A stretch of DNA of 64,000 nucleotides from Hippasteria phrygiana (lineage: Eukaryota; Echinodermata; Asteroidea; Valvatida; Goniasteridae): NCBI GenBank assembly GCA_037893225.1, contig JAZGUH010000411.1, positions 372,001 through 436,000 on the forward strand. Reading direction: 5' to 3'. Under the pieces are notes generated by a model, which saw only the letters and a list, made by a program, of their open reading frames with translations, made no database searches and had not been told where the DNA came from. How positions within the stretch are numbered: position 1 is the stretch's first letter; the number at the start of each line of letters is the position of its first letter. Positions 35,707-49,994 of the stretch are shown here, piece after piece. A program made the position numbers and the translations under genes.

Positions 35707-38700
35707 GTCATACCCCAGGGAATTTGACAGGCTTGGAGCAATAAATAGAAGGTAATATGCACACAGATGTTGGCCGGAAAGAAAATAAACATTGCGAGGT
35801 TTGAATTTTCTCCACAAGTTTTAACTCTAGGAAGCCGCCGATGATTGCAACATGTAGCGCCAGATCTAAGCTATCCATACATGTCAAAATTACTGAATTT
35901 GGTTGATATTTCATGCAATTATGAATGAGTAAAGCAAGTCCATACCCCAGGGAATTTGACATGCATGGAGCAATAAATAGACGGTAACATGTACACAGAT
36001 GTTGGCCGGAAAGAAAATAAACATTGCGAGGTTTGAATTTTCTCCACAAGTTTTAACTCTAGGAAGCCGCCGATGATTGCAACATGTAGCGCCAGATCTA
36101 AGCTATCCATACATGTCAAAATTACTGAATTTGGTTGATATTTCATGCAATTATGAATGAGTAAAGCAAGTCCATACCCCAGGGAATTTGACATGCGTGG
36201 AGCAATAAATAGACGGTAATATGTACACAGATGTTGGCCGGAAAGAAAATAAACATTGCGAGGTTTGAATTTTCTCCACAAGTGTTAACTCTAAGAAGCC
36301 GCCGATAATTGCAACATGTAGCGCCAGATCTAAGCTATCCATACATGTCAAAATTACTGAATTTGGTTTATATTTTATGCAATTTTGAATGAGTAAAGCA
36401 AGTCATACCCTAGGGAATTTGACAGGCATGGAGCAATAAATAGAAGGTAATATGCACACAGATGTTGGCCGGAAAGAAAATAAACATTGCGAGGTTTGAA
36501 TTTTCTCCACAAGTTTTAACTCTAAGAAGCCGCCGATAATTGCAACATGTAGCGCCAGATCTAAGCTATCCATACATGTCAAAATTACTGAATTTGGTTG
36601 ATATTTCATGCAATTATGAATGAGTAAAGCAAGTCCATACCCCAGGGAATTTGACAGGCATGGAGCAATAAATTAAAGGTAATCTGCACACAGATGGTGG
36701 CCGGGAAGAAAATAAACATTGCGAGGTTTGAATTTTCTCCACAAGTGTTAACTCTAAGAAGCCGCCGATAATTGCAACATGTAGCGCCAGATCTAAGCTA
36801 TCCATACATGTCAAAATTACTGAATTTGGTTTATATTTCATGCAATTATGAATGAGTAAAGCAAGTCCATACCCCAGGGAATTTGACATGCATGGAGCAA
36901 TAAATAGACGGTAACATGTACACAGATGTTGGCCGGAAAGAAAATAAACATTGCGAGGTTTGAATTTTCTCCACAAGTGTTAACTCTAGGAAGCCGCCGA
37001 TGATTGCAACATGTAGCGCCAGATCTAAGCTATCCATACATGTCAAAATTACTGAATTTGGTTGATATTTCATGCAATTATGAATGAGTAAAGCAAGTCC
37101 ATACCCCAGGGAATTTGACATGCATGGAGCAATAAATAGACGGTAACATGTACACAGATGTTGGCCGGAAAGAAAATAAACATTGCGAGGTTTGAATTTT
37201 CTCCACAAGTTTTAACTCTAGGAATCCGCCGATGATTGCAACATGTAGCGCCAGATCTAAGCTATCCATACATGTCAAAATTACTGTATTTGGTTTATAT
37301 TTCATGCAATTATGAATGAGTAAAGCAAGTCATACCCAAGGGAATTTGACAGGCATGGAGCAATAAATAGAAGGTAATATGCACACAGATGTTGGCCGGA
37401 AAGAAAATAAACATTGCGAGGTTTGAATTTTCTCCACAAGTTTTAACTCTAAGAAGCCGCCGATAATTGCAACATGTAGCGCCAGATCTAAGCTATCCAT
37501 ACATGTCAAAATTACTGAATTTGGTTGATATTTCATGCAATTATGAATGAGTAAAGCAAGTCCATACCCCAGGGAATTTGACATGCATGGAGCAATAAAT
37601 AGACGGTAACATGTACACAGATGTTGGCCGGAAAGAAAATAAACATTGCGAGGTTTGAATTTTCTCCACAAGTTTTAACTCTAGGAAGCCGCCGATGATT
37701 GCAACATGTAGCGCCAGATCTAAGCTATCCATACATGTCAAAATTACTGAATTTGGTTGATATTTCATGCAATTATGAATGAGTAAAGCAAGTCCATACC
37801 CCAGGGAATTTGACAGGCATGGAGCAATAAATTAAAGGTAATCTGCACACAGATGGTGGCCGGGAAGAAAATAAACATTGCGAGGTTTGAATTTTCTCCA
37901 CAAGTGTTAACTCTAGGAAGCCGCCGATAATTGCAACATGTAGCGCCAGATCTAAGCTATCCATACATGTCAAAATTACTGAATTTGGTTGATATTTCAT
38001 GCAATTATGAATGAGTAAAGCAAGTCCATACCCCAGGGAATTTGACATGCATGGAGCAATAAATAGACGGTAACATGTACACAGATGTTGGCCGGAAAGA
38101 AAATAAACATTGCGAGGTTTGAATTTTCTCCACAAGTTTTAACTCTAGGAAGCCGCCGATGATTGCAACATGTAGCGCCAGATCTAAGCTATCCATACAT
38201 GTCAAAATTACTGAATTTGGTTGATATTTCATGCAATTATGAATGAGTAAAGCAAGTCCATACCCCAGGGAATTTGACATGCATGGAGCAATAAATAGAC
38301 GGTAACATGTACACAGATGTTGGCCGGAAAGAAAATAAACATTGCGAGGTTTGAATTTTCTCCACAAGTTTTAACTCTAGGAAGCCGCCGATGATTGCAA
38401 CATGTAGCGCCAGATCTAAGCTATCCATACATGTCAAAATTACTGAATTTGGTTGATATTTCATGCAATTATGAATGAGTAAAGCAAGTCCATACCCCAG
38501 GGAATTTGACATGCATGGAGCAATAAATAGACGGTAATATGTACACAGATGTTGGCCGGAAAGAAAATAAACATTGCGAGGTTTGAATTTTCTCCACAAG
38601 TGTTAACTCTAAGAAGCCGCCGATAATTGCAACATGTAGCGCCAGATCTAAGCTATCCATACATGTCAAAATTACTGAATTTGGTTTATATTTTATGCAA

Positions 38701-38719
38701 TTATGAATGAGTAAAGCAA

Positions 38720-38950
38720 GTCATAACCCAGGGAATTTGACAGGCATGGAGCAATAAATTAAAGGTAATCTGCACACAGATGGTGGCCGGGAAGAAAATA
38801 AACATTGCGAGGTTTGAATTTTCTCCACAAGTGTTAACTCTAAGAAGCCGCCGATAATTGCAACATGTAGCGCCAGATCTAAGCTATCCATACATGTCAA
38901 AATTACTGTATTTGGTTTATATTTCATGCAATTTTGAATGAGTAAAGCAA
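38720..38950. repeat. Monomer class D (gtcataaccc border on a C body)
   Basis: D is a C body with a 231 bp border that reads gtcataacccaggg. It is found only here and at 43778, 5058 bp apart, that is once in each copy of the 22-monomer tandem duplication. In both it takes the C position just before the A1g-T-A1 cassette. It may have arisen by exchange between a 231 bp border and a C monomer. Confidence 0.85.
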
Positions 38951-39182
38951 GTCCATACCCCAGGGAATTTGACATGCATGGAGCAATAAATAGACGGTAA
39001 CATGTACACAGATGTTGGCCGGAAAGAAAATAAACATTGCGAGGTTTGCATTTTCTCCACAAGTTTTAACTCTAGGAATCCGCCGATGATTGCAACATGT
39101 AGCGCCAGATCTAAGCTATCCATACATGTCAAAATTACTGTATTTGGTTTATATTTCATGCAATTATGAATGAGTAAAGCAC

Positions 39183-39372
39183 GTCATACCCTAGGGAATT
39201 TGACAGGCATGGAGCAATAAATAGAAGGTAATATGCACACAGATGTTGACAAGTGTTAACTCTAAGAAGCCGCCGATAATTGCAACATGTAGCGCCAGAT
39301 CTAAGCTATCCATACATGTCAAAATTACTGAATTTGGTTGATATTTCATGCAATTATGAATGAGTAAAGCAA
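39183..39372. repeat. Deleted monomer T6 (190 bp)
   Basis: Same deletion, preceded by D-A1g instead of C-A1g, in the first 5058 bp unit. Confidence 0.95.
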
Positions 39373-40764
39373 GTCCATACCCCAGGGAATTTGACATGCA
39401 TGGAGCAATAAATAGACGGTAACATGTACACAGATGGTGGCCGGAAAGAAAATAAACATTGCGAGGTTTGAATTTTCTCCACAAGTTTTAACTCTAAGAA
39501 GCCGCAGATGATTGCAACATGTAGCGCCAGATCTAAGCTATCCATACATGTCAAAATTACTGAATTTGGTTGATATTTCATGCAATTATGAATGAGTAAA
39601 GCAAGTCCATACCCCAGGGAATTTGACAGGCATGGAGCAATAAATTAAAGGTAATCTGCACACAGATGGTGGCCGGGAAGAAAATAAACATTGCGAGGTT
39701 TGAATTTTCTCCACAAGTGTTAACTCTAAGAAGCCGCCGATAATTGCAACATGTAGCGCCAGATCTAAGCTATCCATACATGTCAAAATTACTGAATTTG
39801 GTTTATATTTCATGCAATTATGAATGAGTAAAGCAAGTCCATACCCCAGGGAATTTGACATGCATGGAGCAATAAATAGACGGTAACATGTACACAGATG
39901 TTGGCCGGAAAGAAAATAAACATTGCGAGGTTTGAATTTTCTCCACAAGTGTTAACTCTAGGAAGCCGCCGATGATTGCAACATGTAGCGCCAGATCTAA
40001 GCTATCCATACATGTCAAAATTACTGAATTTGGTTGATATTTCATGCAATTATGAATGAGTAAAGCAAGTCCATACCCCAGGGAATTTGACAGGCATGGA
40101 GCAATAAATAGAAGGTAATATGCACACAGATGTTGTCCGGAAAGAAAATAAACATTGCGAGGTTTGAATTTTCTCCACAAGTTTTAACTCTAAGAAGCCG
40201 CCGATAATTGCAACATGTAGCGCCAGATCTAAGCTATCCATACATGTCAAAATTACTGAATTTGGTTGATATTTCATGCAATTATGAATGAGTAAAGCAA
40301 GTCCATACCCCAGGGAATTTGACATGCATGGAGCAATAAATAGACGGTAACATGTACACAGATGTTGGCCGGAAAGAAAATAAACATTGCGAGGTTTGAA
40401 TTTTCTCCACAAGTTTTAACTCTAGGAAGCCGCCGATGATTGCAACATGTAGCGCCAGATCTAAGCTATCCATACATGTCAAAATTACTGAATTTGGTTG
40501 ATATTTCATGCAATTATGAATGAGTAAAGCAAGTCCATACCCCAGGGAATTTGACAGGCATGGAGCAATAAATTAAAGGTAATCTGCACACAGATGGTGG
40601 CCGGGAAGAAAATAAACATTGCGAGGTGTGAATTTTCTCCACAAGTGTTAACTCTAAGAAGCCGCCGATAATTGCAACATGTAGCGCCAGATCTAAGCTA
40701 TCCATACATGTCAAAATTACTGAATTTTGTTGATATTTCATGCAATTATGAATGAGTAAAGCAA

Positions 40765-43700
40765 GTCATACCCCAGGGAATTTGACAGGCTTGGAGCAAT
40801 AAATAGAAGGTAATATGCACACAGATGTTGGCCGGAAAGAAAATAAACATTGCGAGGTTTGAATTTTCTCCACAAGTTTTAACTCTAGGAAGCCGCCGAT
40901 GATTGCAACATGTAGCGCCAGATCTAAGCTATCCATACATGTCAAAATTACTGAATTTGGTTTATATTTCATGCAATTATGAATGAGTAAAGCAAGTCCA
41001 TACCCCAGGGAATTTGACATGCATGGAGCAATAAATAGACGGTAACATGTACACAGATGTTGGCCGGAAAGAAAATAAACATTGCGAGGTTTGAATTTTC
41101 TCCACAAGTTTTAACTCTAGGAAGCCGCCGATGATTGCAACATGTAGCGCCAGATCTAAGCTATCCATACATGTCAAAATTACTGAATTTGGTTGATATT
41201 TCATGCAATTATGAATGAGTAAAGCAAGTCCATACCCCAGGGAATTTGACATGCATGGAGCAATAAATAGACGGTAATATGTACACAGATGTTGGCCGGA
41301 AAGAAAATAAACATTGCGAGGTTTGAATTTTCTCCACAAGTGTTAACTCTAAGAAGCCGCCGATAATTGCAACATGTAGCGCCAGATCTAAGCTATCCAT
41401 ACATGTCAAAATTACTGAATTTGGTTTATATTTTATGCAATTTTGAATGAGTAAAGCAAGTCATACCCTAGGGAATTTGACAGGCATGGAGCAATAAATA
41501 GAAGGTAATATGCACACAGATGTTGGCCGGAAAGAAAATAAACATTGCGAGGTTTGAATTTTCTCCACAAGTTTTAACTCTAAGAAGCCGCCGATAATTG
41601 CAACATGTAGCGCCAGATCTAAGCTACCCATACATGTCAAAATTACTGAATTTGGTTGATATTTCATGCAATTATGAATGAGTAAAGCAAGTCCATACCC
41701 CAGGGAATTTGACAGGCATGGAGCAATAAATTAAAGGTAATCTGCACACAGATGGTGGCCGGGAAGAAAATAAACATTGCGAGGTTTGAATTTTCTCCAC
41801 AAGTGTTAACTCTAAGAAGCCGCCGATAATTGCAACATGTAGCGCCAGATCTAAGCTATCCATACATGTCAAAATTACTGAATTTGGTTTATATTTCATG
41901 CAATTATGAATGAGTAAAGCAAGTCCATACCCCAGGGAATTTGACATGCATGGAGCAATAAATAGACGGTAACATGTACACAGATGTTGGCCGGAAAGAA
42001 AATAAACATTGCGAGGTTTGAATTTTCTCCACAAGTGTTAACTCTAGGAAGCCGCCGATGATTGCAACATGTAGCGCCAGATCTAAGCTATCCATACATG
42101 TCAAAATTACTGAATTTGGTTGATATTTCATGCAATTATGAATGAGTAAAGCAAGTCCATACCCCAGGGAATTTGACATGCATGGAGCAATAAATAGACG
42201 GTAACATGTACACAGATGTTGGCCGGAAAGAAAATAAACATTGCGAGGTTTGAATTTTCTCCACAAGTTTTAACTCTAGGAATCCGCCGATGATTGCAAC
42301 ATGTAGCGCCAGATCTAAGCTATCCATACATGTCAAAATTACTGTATTTGGTTTATATTTCATGCAATTATGAATGAGTAAAGCAAGTCATACCCAAGGG
42401 AATTTGACAGGCATGGAGCAATAAATAGAAGGTAATATGCACACAGATGTTGGCCGGAAAGAAAATAAACATTGCGAGGTTTGAATTTTCTCCACAAGTT
42501 TTAACTCTAAGAAGCCGCCGATAATTGCAACATGTAGCGCCAGATCTAAGCTATCCATACATGTCAAAATTACTGAATTTGGTTGATATTTCATGCAATT
42601 ATGAATGAGTAAAGCAAGTCCATACCCCAGGGAATTTGACATGCATGGAGCAATAAATAGACGGTAACATGTACACAGATGTTGGCCGGAAAGAAAATAA
42701 ACATTGCGAGGTTTGAATTTTCTCCACAAGTTTTAACTCTAGGAAGCCGCCGATGATTGCAACATGTAGCGCCAGATCTAAGCTATCCATACATGTCAAA
42801 ATTACTGAATTTGGTTGATATTTCATGCAATTATGAATGAGTAAAGCAAGTCCATACCCCAGGGAATTTGACAGGCATGGAGCAATAAATTAAAGGTAAT
42901 CTGCACACAGATGGTGGCCGGGAAGAAAATAAACATTGCGAGGTTTGAATTTTCTCCACAAGTGTTAACTCTAGGAAGCCGCCGATAATTGCAACATGTA
43001 GCGCCAGATCTAAGCTATCCATACATGTCAAAATTACTGAATTTGGTTGATATTTCATGCAATTATGAATGAGTAAAGCAAGTCCATACCCCAGGGAATT
43101 TGACATGCATGGAGCAATAAATAGACGGTAACATGTACACAGATGTTGGCCGGAAAGAAAATAAACATTGCGAGGTTTGAATTTTCTCCACAAGTTTTAA
43201 CTCTAGGAAGCCGCCGATGATTGCAACATGTAGCGCCAGATCTAAGCTATCCATACATGTCAAAATTACTGAATTTGGTTGATATTTCATGCAATTATGA
43301 ATGAGTAAAGCAAGTCCATACCCCAGGGAATTTGACATGCATGGAGCAATAAATAGACGGTAACATGTACACAGATGTTGGCCGGAAAGAAAATAAACAT
43401 TGCGAGGTTTGAATTTTCTCCACAAGTTTTAACTCTAGGAAGCCGCCGATGATTGCAACATGTAGCGCCAGATCTAAGCTATCCATACATGTCAAAATTA
43501 CTGAATTTGGTTGATATTTCATGCAATTATGAATGAGTAAAGCAAGTCCATACCCCAGGGAATTTGACATGCATGGAGCAATAAATAGACGGTAATATGT
43601 ACACAGATGTTGGCCGGAAAGAAAATAAACATTGCGAGGTTTGAATTTTCTCCACAAGTGTTAACTCTAAGAAGCCGCCGATAATTGCAACATGTAGCGC

Positions 43701-45822
43701 CAGATCTAAGCTATCCATACATGTCAAAATTACTGAATTTGGTTTATATTTTATGCAATTATGAATGAGTAAAGCAAGTCATAACCCAGGGAATTTGACA
43801 GGCATGGAGCAATAAATTAAAGGTAATCTGCACACAGATGGTGGCCGGGAAGAAAATAAACATTGCGAGGTTTGAATTTTCTCCACAAGTGTTAACTCTA
43901 AGAAGCCGCCGATAATTGCAACATGTAGCGCCAGATCTAAGCTATCCATACATGTCAAAATTACTGTATTTGGTTTATATTTCATGCAATTTTGAATGAG
44001 TAAAGCAAGTCCATACCCCAGGGAATTTGACATGCATGGAGCAATAAATAGACGGTAACATGTACACAGATGTTGGCCGGAAAGAAAATAAACATTGCGA
44101 GGTTTGCATTTTCTCCACAAGTTTTAACTCTAGGAATCCGCCGATGATTGCAACATGTAGCGCCAGATCTAAGCTATCCATACATGTCAAAATTACTGTA
44201 TTTGGTTTATATTTCATGCAATTATGAATGAGTAAAGCACGTCATACCCTAGGGAATTTGACAGGCATGGAGCAATAAATAGAAGGTAATATGCACACAG
44301 ATGTTGACAAGTGTTAACTCTAAGAAGCCGCCGATAATTGCAACATGTAGCGCCAGATCTAAGCTATCCATACATGTCAAAATTACTGAATTTGGTTGAT
44401 ATTTCATGCAATTATGAATGAGTAAAGCAAGTCCATACCCCAGGGAATTTGACATGCATGGAGCAATAAATAGACGGTAACATGTACACAGATGGTGGCC
44501 GGAAAGAAAATAAACATTGCGAGGTTTGAATTTTCTCCACAAGTTTTAACTCTAAGAAGCCGCCGATGATTGCAACATGTAGCGCCAGATCTAAGCTATC
44601 CATACATGTCAAAATTACTGAATTTGGTTGATATTTCATGCAATTATGAATGAGTAAAGCAAGTCCATACCCCAGGGAATTTGACAGGCATGGAGCAATA
44701 AATTAAAGGTAATCTGCACACAGATGGTGGCCGGGAAGAAAATAAACATTGCGAGGTTTGAATTTTCTCCACAAGTGTTAACTCTAAGAAGCCGCCGATA
44801 ATTGCAACATGTAGCGCCAGATCTAAGCTATCCATACATGTCAAAATTACTGAATTTGGTTTATATTTCATGCAATTATGAATGAGTAAAGCAAGTCCAT
44901 ACCCCAGGGAATTTGACATGCATGGAGCAATAAATAGACGGTAACATGTACACAGATGTTGGCCGGAAAGAAAATAAACATTGCGAGGTTTGAATTTTCT
45001 CCACAAGTGTTAACTCTAGGAAGCCGCCGATGATTGCAACATGTAGCGCCAGATCTAAGCTATCCATACATGTCAAAATTACTGAATTTGGTTGATATTT
45101 CATGCAATTATGAATGAGTAAAGCAAGTCCATACCCCAGGGAATTTGACAGGCATGGAGCAATAAATAGAAGGTAATATGCACACAGATGTTGTCCGGAA
45201 AGAAAATAAACATTGCGAGGTTTGAATTTTCTCCACAAGTTTTAACTCTAAGAAGCCGCCGATAATTGCAACATGTAGCGCCAGATCTAAGCTATCCATA
45301 CATGTCAAAATTACTGAATTTGGTTGATATTTCATGCAATTATGAATGAGTAAAGCAAGTCCATACCCCAGGGAATTTGACATGCATGGAGCAATAAATA
45401 GACGGTAACATGTACACAGATGTTGGCCGGAAAGAAAATAAACATTGCGAGGTTTGAATTTTCTCCACAAGTTTTAACTCTAGGAAGCCGCCGATGATTG
45501 CAACATGTAGCGCCAGATCTAAGCTATCCATACATGTCAAAATTACTGAATTTGGTTGATATTTCATGCAATTATGAATGAGTAAAGCAAGTCCATACCC
45601 CAGGGAATTTGACAGGCATGGAGCAATAAATTAAAGGTAATCTGCACACAGATGGTGGCCGGGAAGAAAATAAACATTGCGAGGTGTGAATTTTCTCCAC
45701 AAGTGTTAACTCTAAGAAGCCGCCGATAATTGCAACATGTAGCGCCAGATCTAAGCTATCCATACATGTCAAAATTACTGAATTTTGTTGATATTTCATG
45801 CAATTATGAATGAGTAAAGCAA
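40765..45822. repeat. 22-monomer higher-order unit, copy 2 (5058 bp)
   Basis: Same order as copy 1, each border displaced by 5058 bp. A private C at 41627 (ctacccat) lies in the conserved core. The first B'' ends in ggtttat where copy 1 has ggttgat. After the last C (45591) the array continues with A2, the arrangement also seen after 34316, so the left join at 40765 is the new junction. Confidence 0.9.
44241..44430. repeat. Deleted monomer T7 (190 bp)
   Basis: Copy of T6 in the second 5058 bp unit, exactly 5058 bp away, again preceded by D-A1g. Confidence 0.95.
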
Positions 45823-48800
45823 GTCCATACCCCAGGGAATTTGACATGCATGGAGCAATAAATAGACGGTAATATGTACACAGATGTTGGCCGGAAAGAA
45901 AATAAACATTGCGAGGTTTGAATTTTCTCCACAAGTGTTAACTCTAGGAAGCCGCCGATAATTGCAACATGTAGCGCCAGATCTAAGCTATCCATACATG
46001 TCAAAATTACTGTATTTGGTTTATATTTCATGCAATTTTGAATGAGTAAAGCAAGTCATACCCTAGGGAATTTGACAGGCATGGAGCAATAAATAGAAGG
46101 TAATATGCACACAGATGTTGGCCGGAAAGAAAATAAACATTGCGAGGTTTGAATTTTCTCCACAAGTTTTAACTCTAGGAAGCCGCCGATGATTGCAACA
46201 TGTAGCGCCAGATCTAAGCTATCCATACATGTCAAAATTACTGAATTTGGTTGATATTTCATGCAATTATGAATGAGTAAAGCAAGTCCATACCCCAGGG
46301 AATTTGACATGCATGGAGCAATAAATAGACGGTAACATGTACACAGATGTTGGCCGGAAAGAAAATAAACATTGCGAGGTTTGAATTTTCTCCACAAGTT
46401 TTAACTCTAGGAAGCCGCCGATGATTGCAACATGTAGCGCCAGATCTAAGCTATCCATACATGTCAAAATTACTGAATTTGGTTGATATTTCATGCAATT
46501 ATGAATGAGTAAAGCAAGTCCATACCCCAGGGAATTTGACATGCATGGAGCAATAAATAGACGGTAATATGTACACAGATGTTGGCCGGAAAGAAAATAA
46601 ACATTGCGAGGTTTGAATTTTCTCCACAAGTTTTAACTCTAGGAAGCCGCCGATGATTGCAACATGTAGCGCCAGATCTAAGCTATCCATACATGTCAAA
46701 ATTACTGAATTTTGTTGATATTTCATGCAATTATGAATGAGTAAAGCAAGTCCATACCCCAGGGAATTTGACATGCATGGAGCAATAAATAGACGGTAAT
46801 ATGTACACAGATGTTGGCCGGAAAGAAAATAAACATTACGAGGTTTGAATTTTCTCCACAAGTGTTAACTCTAAGAAGCCGCCGATAATTGCAACATGTA
46901 GCGCCAGATCTAAGCTATCCATACATGTCAAAATTACTGTATTTGGTTTATATTTCATGCAATTTTGAATGAGTAAAGCAAGTCATACCCCAGGGAATTT
47001 GACAGGCTTGGAGCAATAAATAGAAGGTAATATGCACACAGATGTTGGCCGGAAAGAAAATAAACATTGCGAGGTTTGAATTTTCTCCACAAGTTTTAAC
47101 TCTAGGAAGCCGCCGATGATTGCAACATGTAGCGCCAGATCTAAGCTATCCATACATGTCAAAATTACTGAATTTGGTTGATATTTCATGCAATTATGAA
47201 TGAGTAAAGCAAGTCCATACCCCAGGGAATTTGACATGCATGGAGCAATAAATAGACGGTAACATGTACACAGATGTTGGCCGGAAAGAAAATAAACATT
47301 GCGAGGTTTGAATTTTCTCCACAAGTTTTAACTCTAGGAAGCCGCCGATGATTGCAACATGTAGCGCCAGATCTAAGCTATCCATACATGTCAAAATTAC
47401 TGAATTTGGTTGATATTTCATGCAATTATGAATGAGTAAAGCAAGTCCATACCCCAGGGAATTTGACATGCATGGAGCAATAAATAGACGGTAATATGTA
47501 CACAGATGTTGGCCGGAAAGAAAATAAACATTGCGAGGTTTGAATTTTCTCCACAAGTGTTAACTCTAAGAAGCCGCCGATAATTGCAACATGTAGCGCC
47601 AGATCTAAGCTATCCATACATGTCAAAATTACTGAATTTGGTTTATATTTTATGCAATTTTGAATGAGTAAAGCAAGTCATACCCTAGGGAATTTGACAG
47701 GCATGGAGCAATAAATAGAAGGTAATATGCACACAGATGTTGGCCGGAAAGAAAATAAACATTGCGAGGTTTGAATTTTCTCCACAAGTTTTAACTCTAA
47801 GAAGCCGCCGATAATTGCAACATGTAGCGCCAGATCTAAGCTATCCATACATGTCAAAATTACTGAATTTGGTTGATATTTCATGCAATTATGAATGAGT
47901 AAAGCAAGTCCATACCCCAGGGAATTTGACAGGCATGGAGCAATAAATTAAAGGTAATCTGCACACAGATGGTGGCCGGGAAGAAAATAAACATTGCGAG
48001 GTTTGAATTTTCTCCACAAGTGTTAACTCTAAGAAGCCGCCGATAATTGCAACATGTAGCGCCAGATCTAAGCTATCCATACATGTCAAAATTACTGAAT
48101 TTGGTTTATATTTCATGCAATTATGAATGAGTAAAGCAAGTCCATACCCCAGGGAATTTGACATGCATGGAGCAATAAATAGACGGTAACATGTACACAG
48201 ATGTTGGCCGGAAAGAAAATAAACATTGCGAGGTTTGAATTTTCTCCACAAGTGTTAACTCTAGGAAGCCGCCGATGATTGCAACATGTAGCGCCAGATC
48301 TAAGCTATCCATACATGTCAAAATTACTGAATTTGGTTGATATTTCATGCAATTATGAATGAGTAAAGCAAGTCCATACCCCAGGGAATTTGACATGCAT
48401 GGAGCAATAAATAGACGGTAACATGTACACAGATGTTGGCCGGAAAGAAAATAAACATTGCGAGGTTTGAATTTTCTCCACAAGTTTTAACTCTAGGAAT
48501 CCGCCGATGATTGCAACATGTAGCGCCAGATCTAAGCTATCCATACATGTCAAAATTACTGTATTTGGTTTATATTTCATGCAATTATGAATGAGTAAAG
48601 CAAGTCATACCCAAGGGAATTTGACAGGCATGGAGCAATAAATAGAAGGTAATATGCACACAGATGTTGGCCGGAAAGAAAATAAACATTGCGAGGTTTG
48701 AATTTTCTCCACAAGTTTTAACTCTAAGAAGCCGCCGATAATTGCAACATGTAGCGCCAGATCTAAGCTATCCATACATGTCAAAATTACTGAATTTGGT

Positions 48801-49994
48801 TGATATTTCATGCAATTATGAATGAGTAAAGCAAGTCCATACCCCAGGGAATTTGACATGCATGGAGCAATAAATAGACGGTAACATGTACACAGATGTT
48901 GGCCGGAAAGAAAATAAACATTGCGAGGTTTGAATTTTCTCCACAAGTTTTAACTCTAGGAAGCCGCCGATGATTGCAACATGTAGCGCCAGATCTAAGC
49001 TATCCATACATGTCAAAATTACTGAATTTGGTTGATATTTCATGCAATTATGAATGAGTAAAGCAAGTCCATACCCCAGGGAATTTGACAGGCATGGAGC
49101 AATAAATTAAAGGTAATCTGCACACAGATGGTGGCCGGGAAGAAAATAAACATTGCGAGGTTTGAATTTTCTCCACAAGTGTTAACTCTAGGAAGCCGCC
49201 GATAATTGCAACATGTAGCGCCAGATCTAAGCTATCCATACATGTCAAAATTACTGAATTTGGTTGATATTTCATGCAATTATGAATGAGTAAAGCAAGT
49301 CCATACCCCAGGGAATTTGACATGCATGGAGCAATAAATAGACGGTAACATGTACACAGATGTTGGCCGGAAAGAAAATAAACATTGCGAGGTTTGAATT
49401 TTCTCCACAAGTTTTAACTCTAGGAAGCCGCCGATGATTGCAACATGTAGCGCCAGATCTAAGCTATCCATACATGTCAAAATTACTGAATTTGGTTGAT
49501 ATTTCATGCAATTATGAATGAGTAAAGCAAGTCCATACCCCAGGGAATTTGACATGCATGGAGCAATAAATAGACGGTAACATGTACACAGATGTTGGCC
49601 GGAAAGAAAATAAACATTGCGAGGTTTGAATTTTCTCCACAAGTTTTAACTCTAGGAAGCCGCCGATGATTGCAACATGTAGCGCCAGATCTAAGCTATC
49701 CATACATGTCAAAATTACTGAATTTGGTTGATATTTCATGCAATTATGAATGAGTAAAGCAAGTCCATACCCCAGGGAATTTGACATGCATGGAGCAATA
49801 AATAGACGGTAATATGTACACAGATGTTGGCCGGAAAGAAAATAAACATTGCGAGGTTTGAATTTTCTCCACAAGTGTTAACTCTAAGAAGCCGCCGATA
49901 ATTGCAACATGTAGCGCCAGATCTAAGCTATCCATACATGTCAAAATTACTGAATTTGGTTTATATTTTATGCAATTTTGAATGAGTAAAGCAA
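45823..49994. repeat. Long-HOR segment, 18 monomers, 4172 bp
   Basis: Order: A2 B A1 A2 A2 B'' A1 A2 B C A1 A1 B' A1 C A1 A1 A2. It matches 34548-38719 at an offset of 11275 bp. With the 5058 bp duplication before it, the B''-to-A2 stretch is present three times (35707, 40765, 46982). At the end, where the other two go on with D, this one goes on with B. Confidence 0.88.

Larger units (their letters stand above)
35707..40764. repeat. 22-monomer higher-order unit, copy 1 (5058 bp)
   Basis: Order: B'' A1 A2 B C A1 A1 B' A1 C A1 A1 A2 D A1g T A1 C A1 E A1 C. Private bases are G at 36197 (catgcgtgg) and A at 39506 (ccgcagatg). The last C has gaggtgtg and gaattttgttgat, which elsewhere (34316, 45591) is followed by A2; here it runs straight into the B'' of copy 2. 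Confidence 0.9.
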
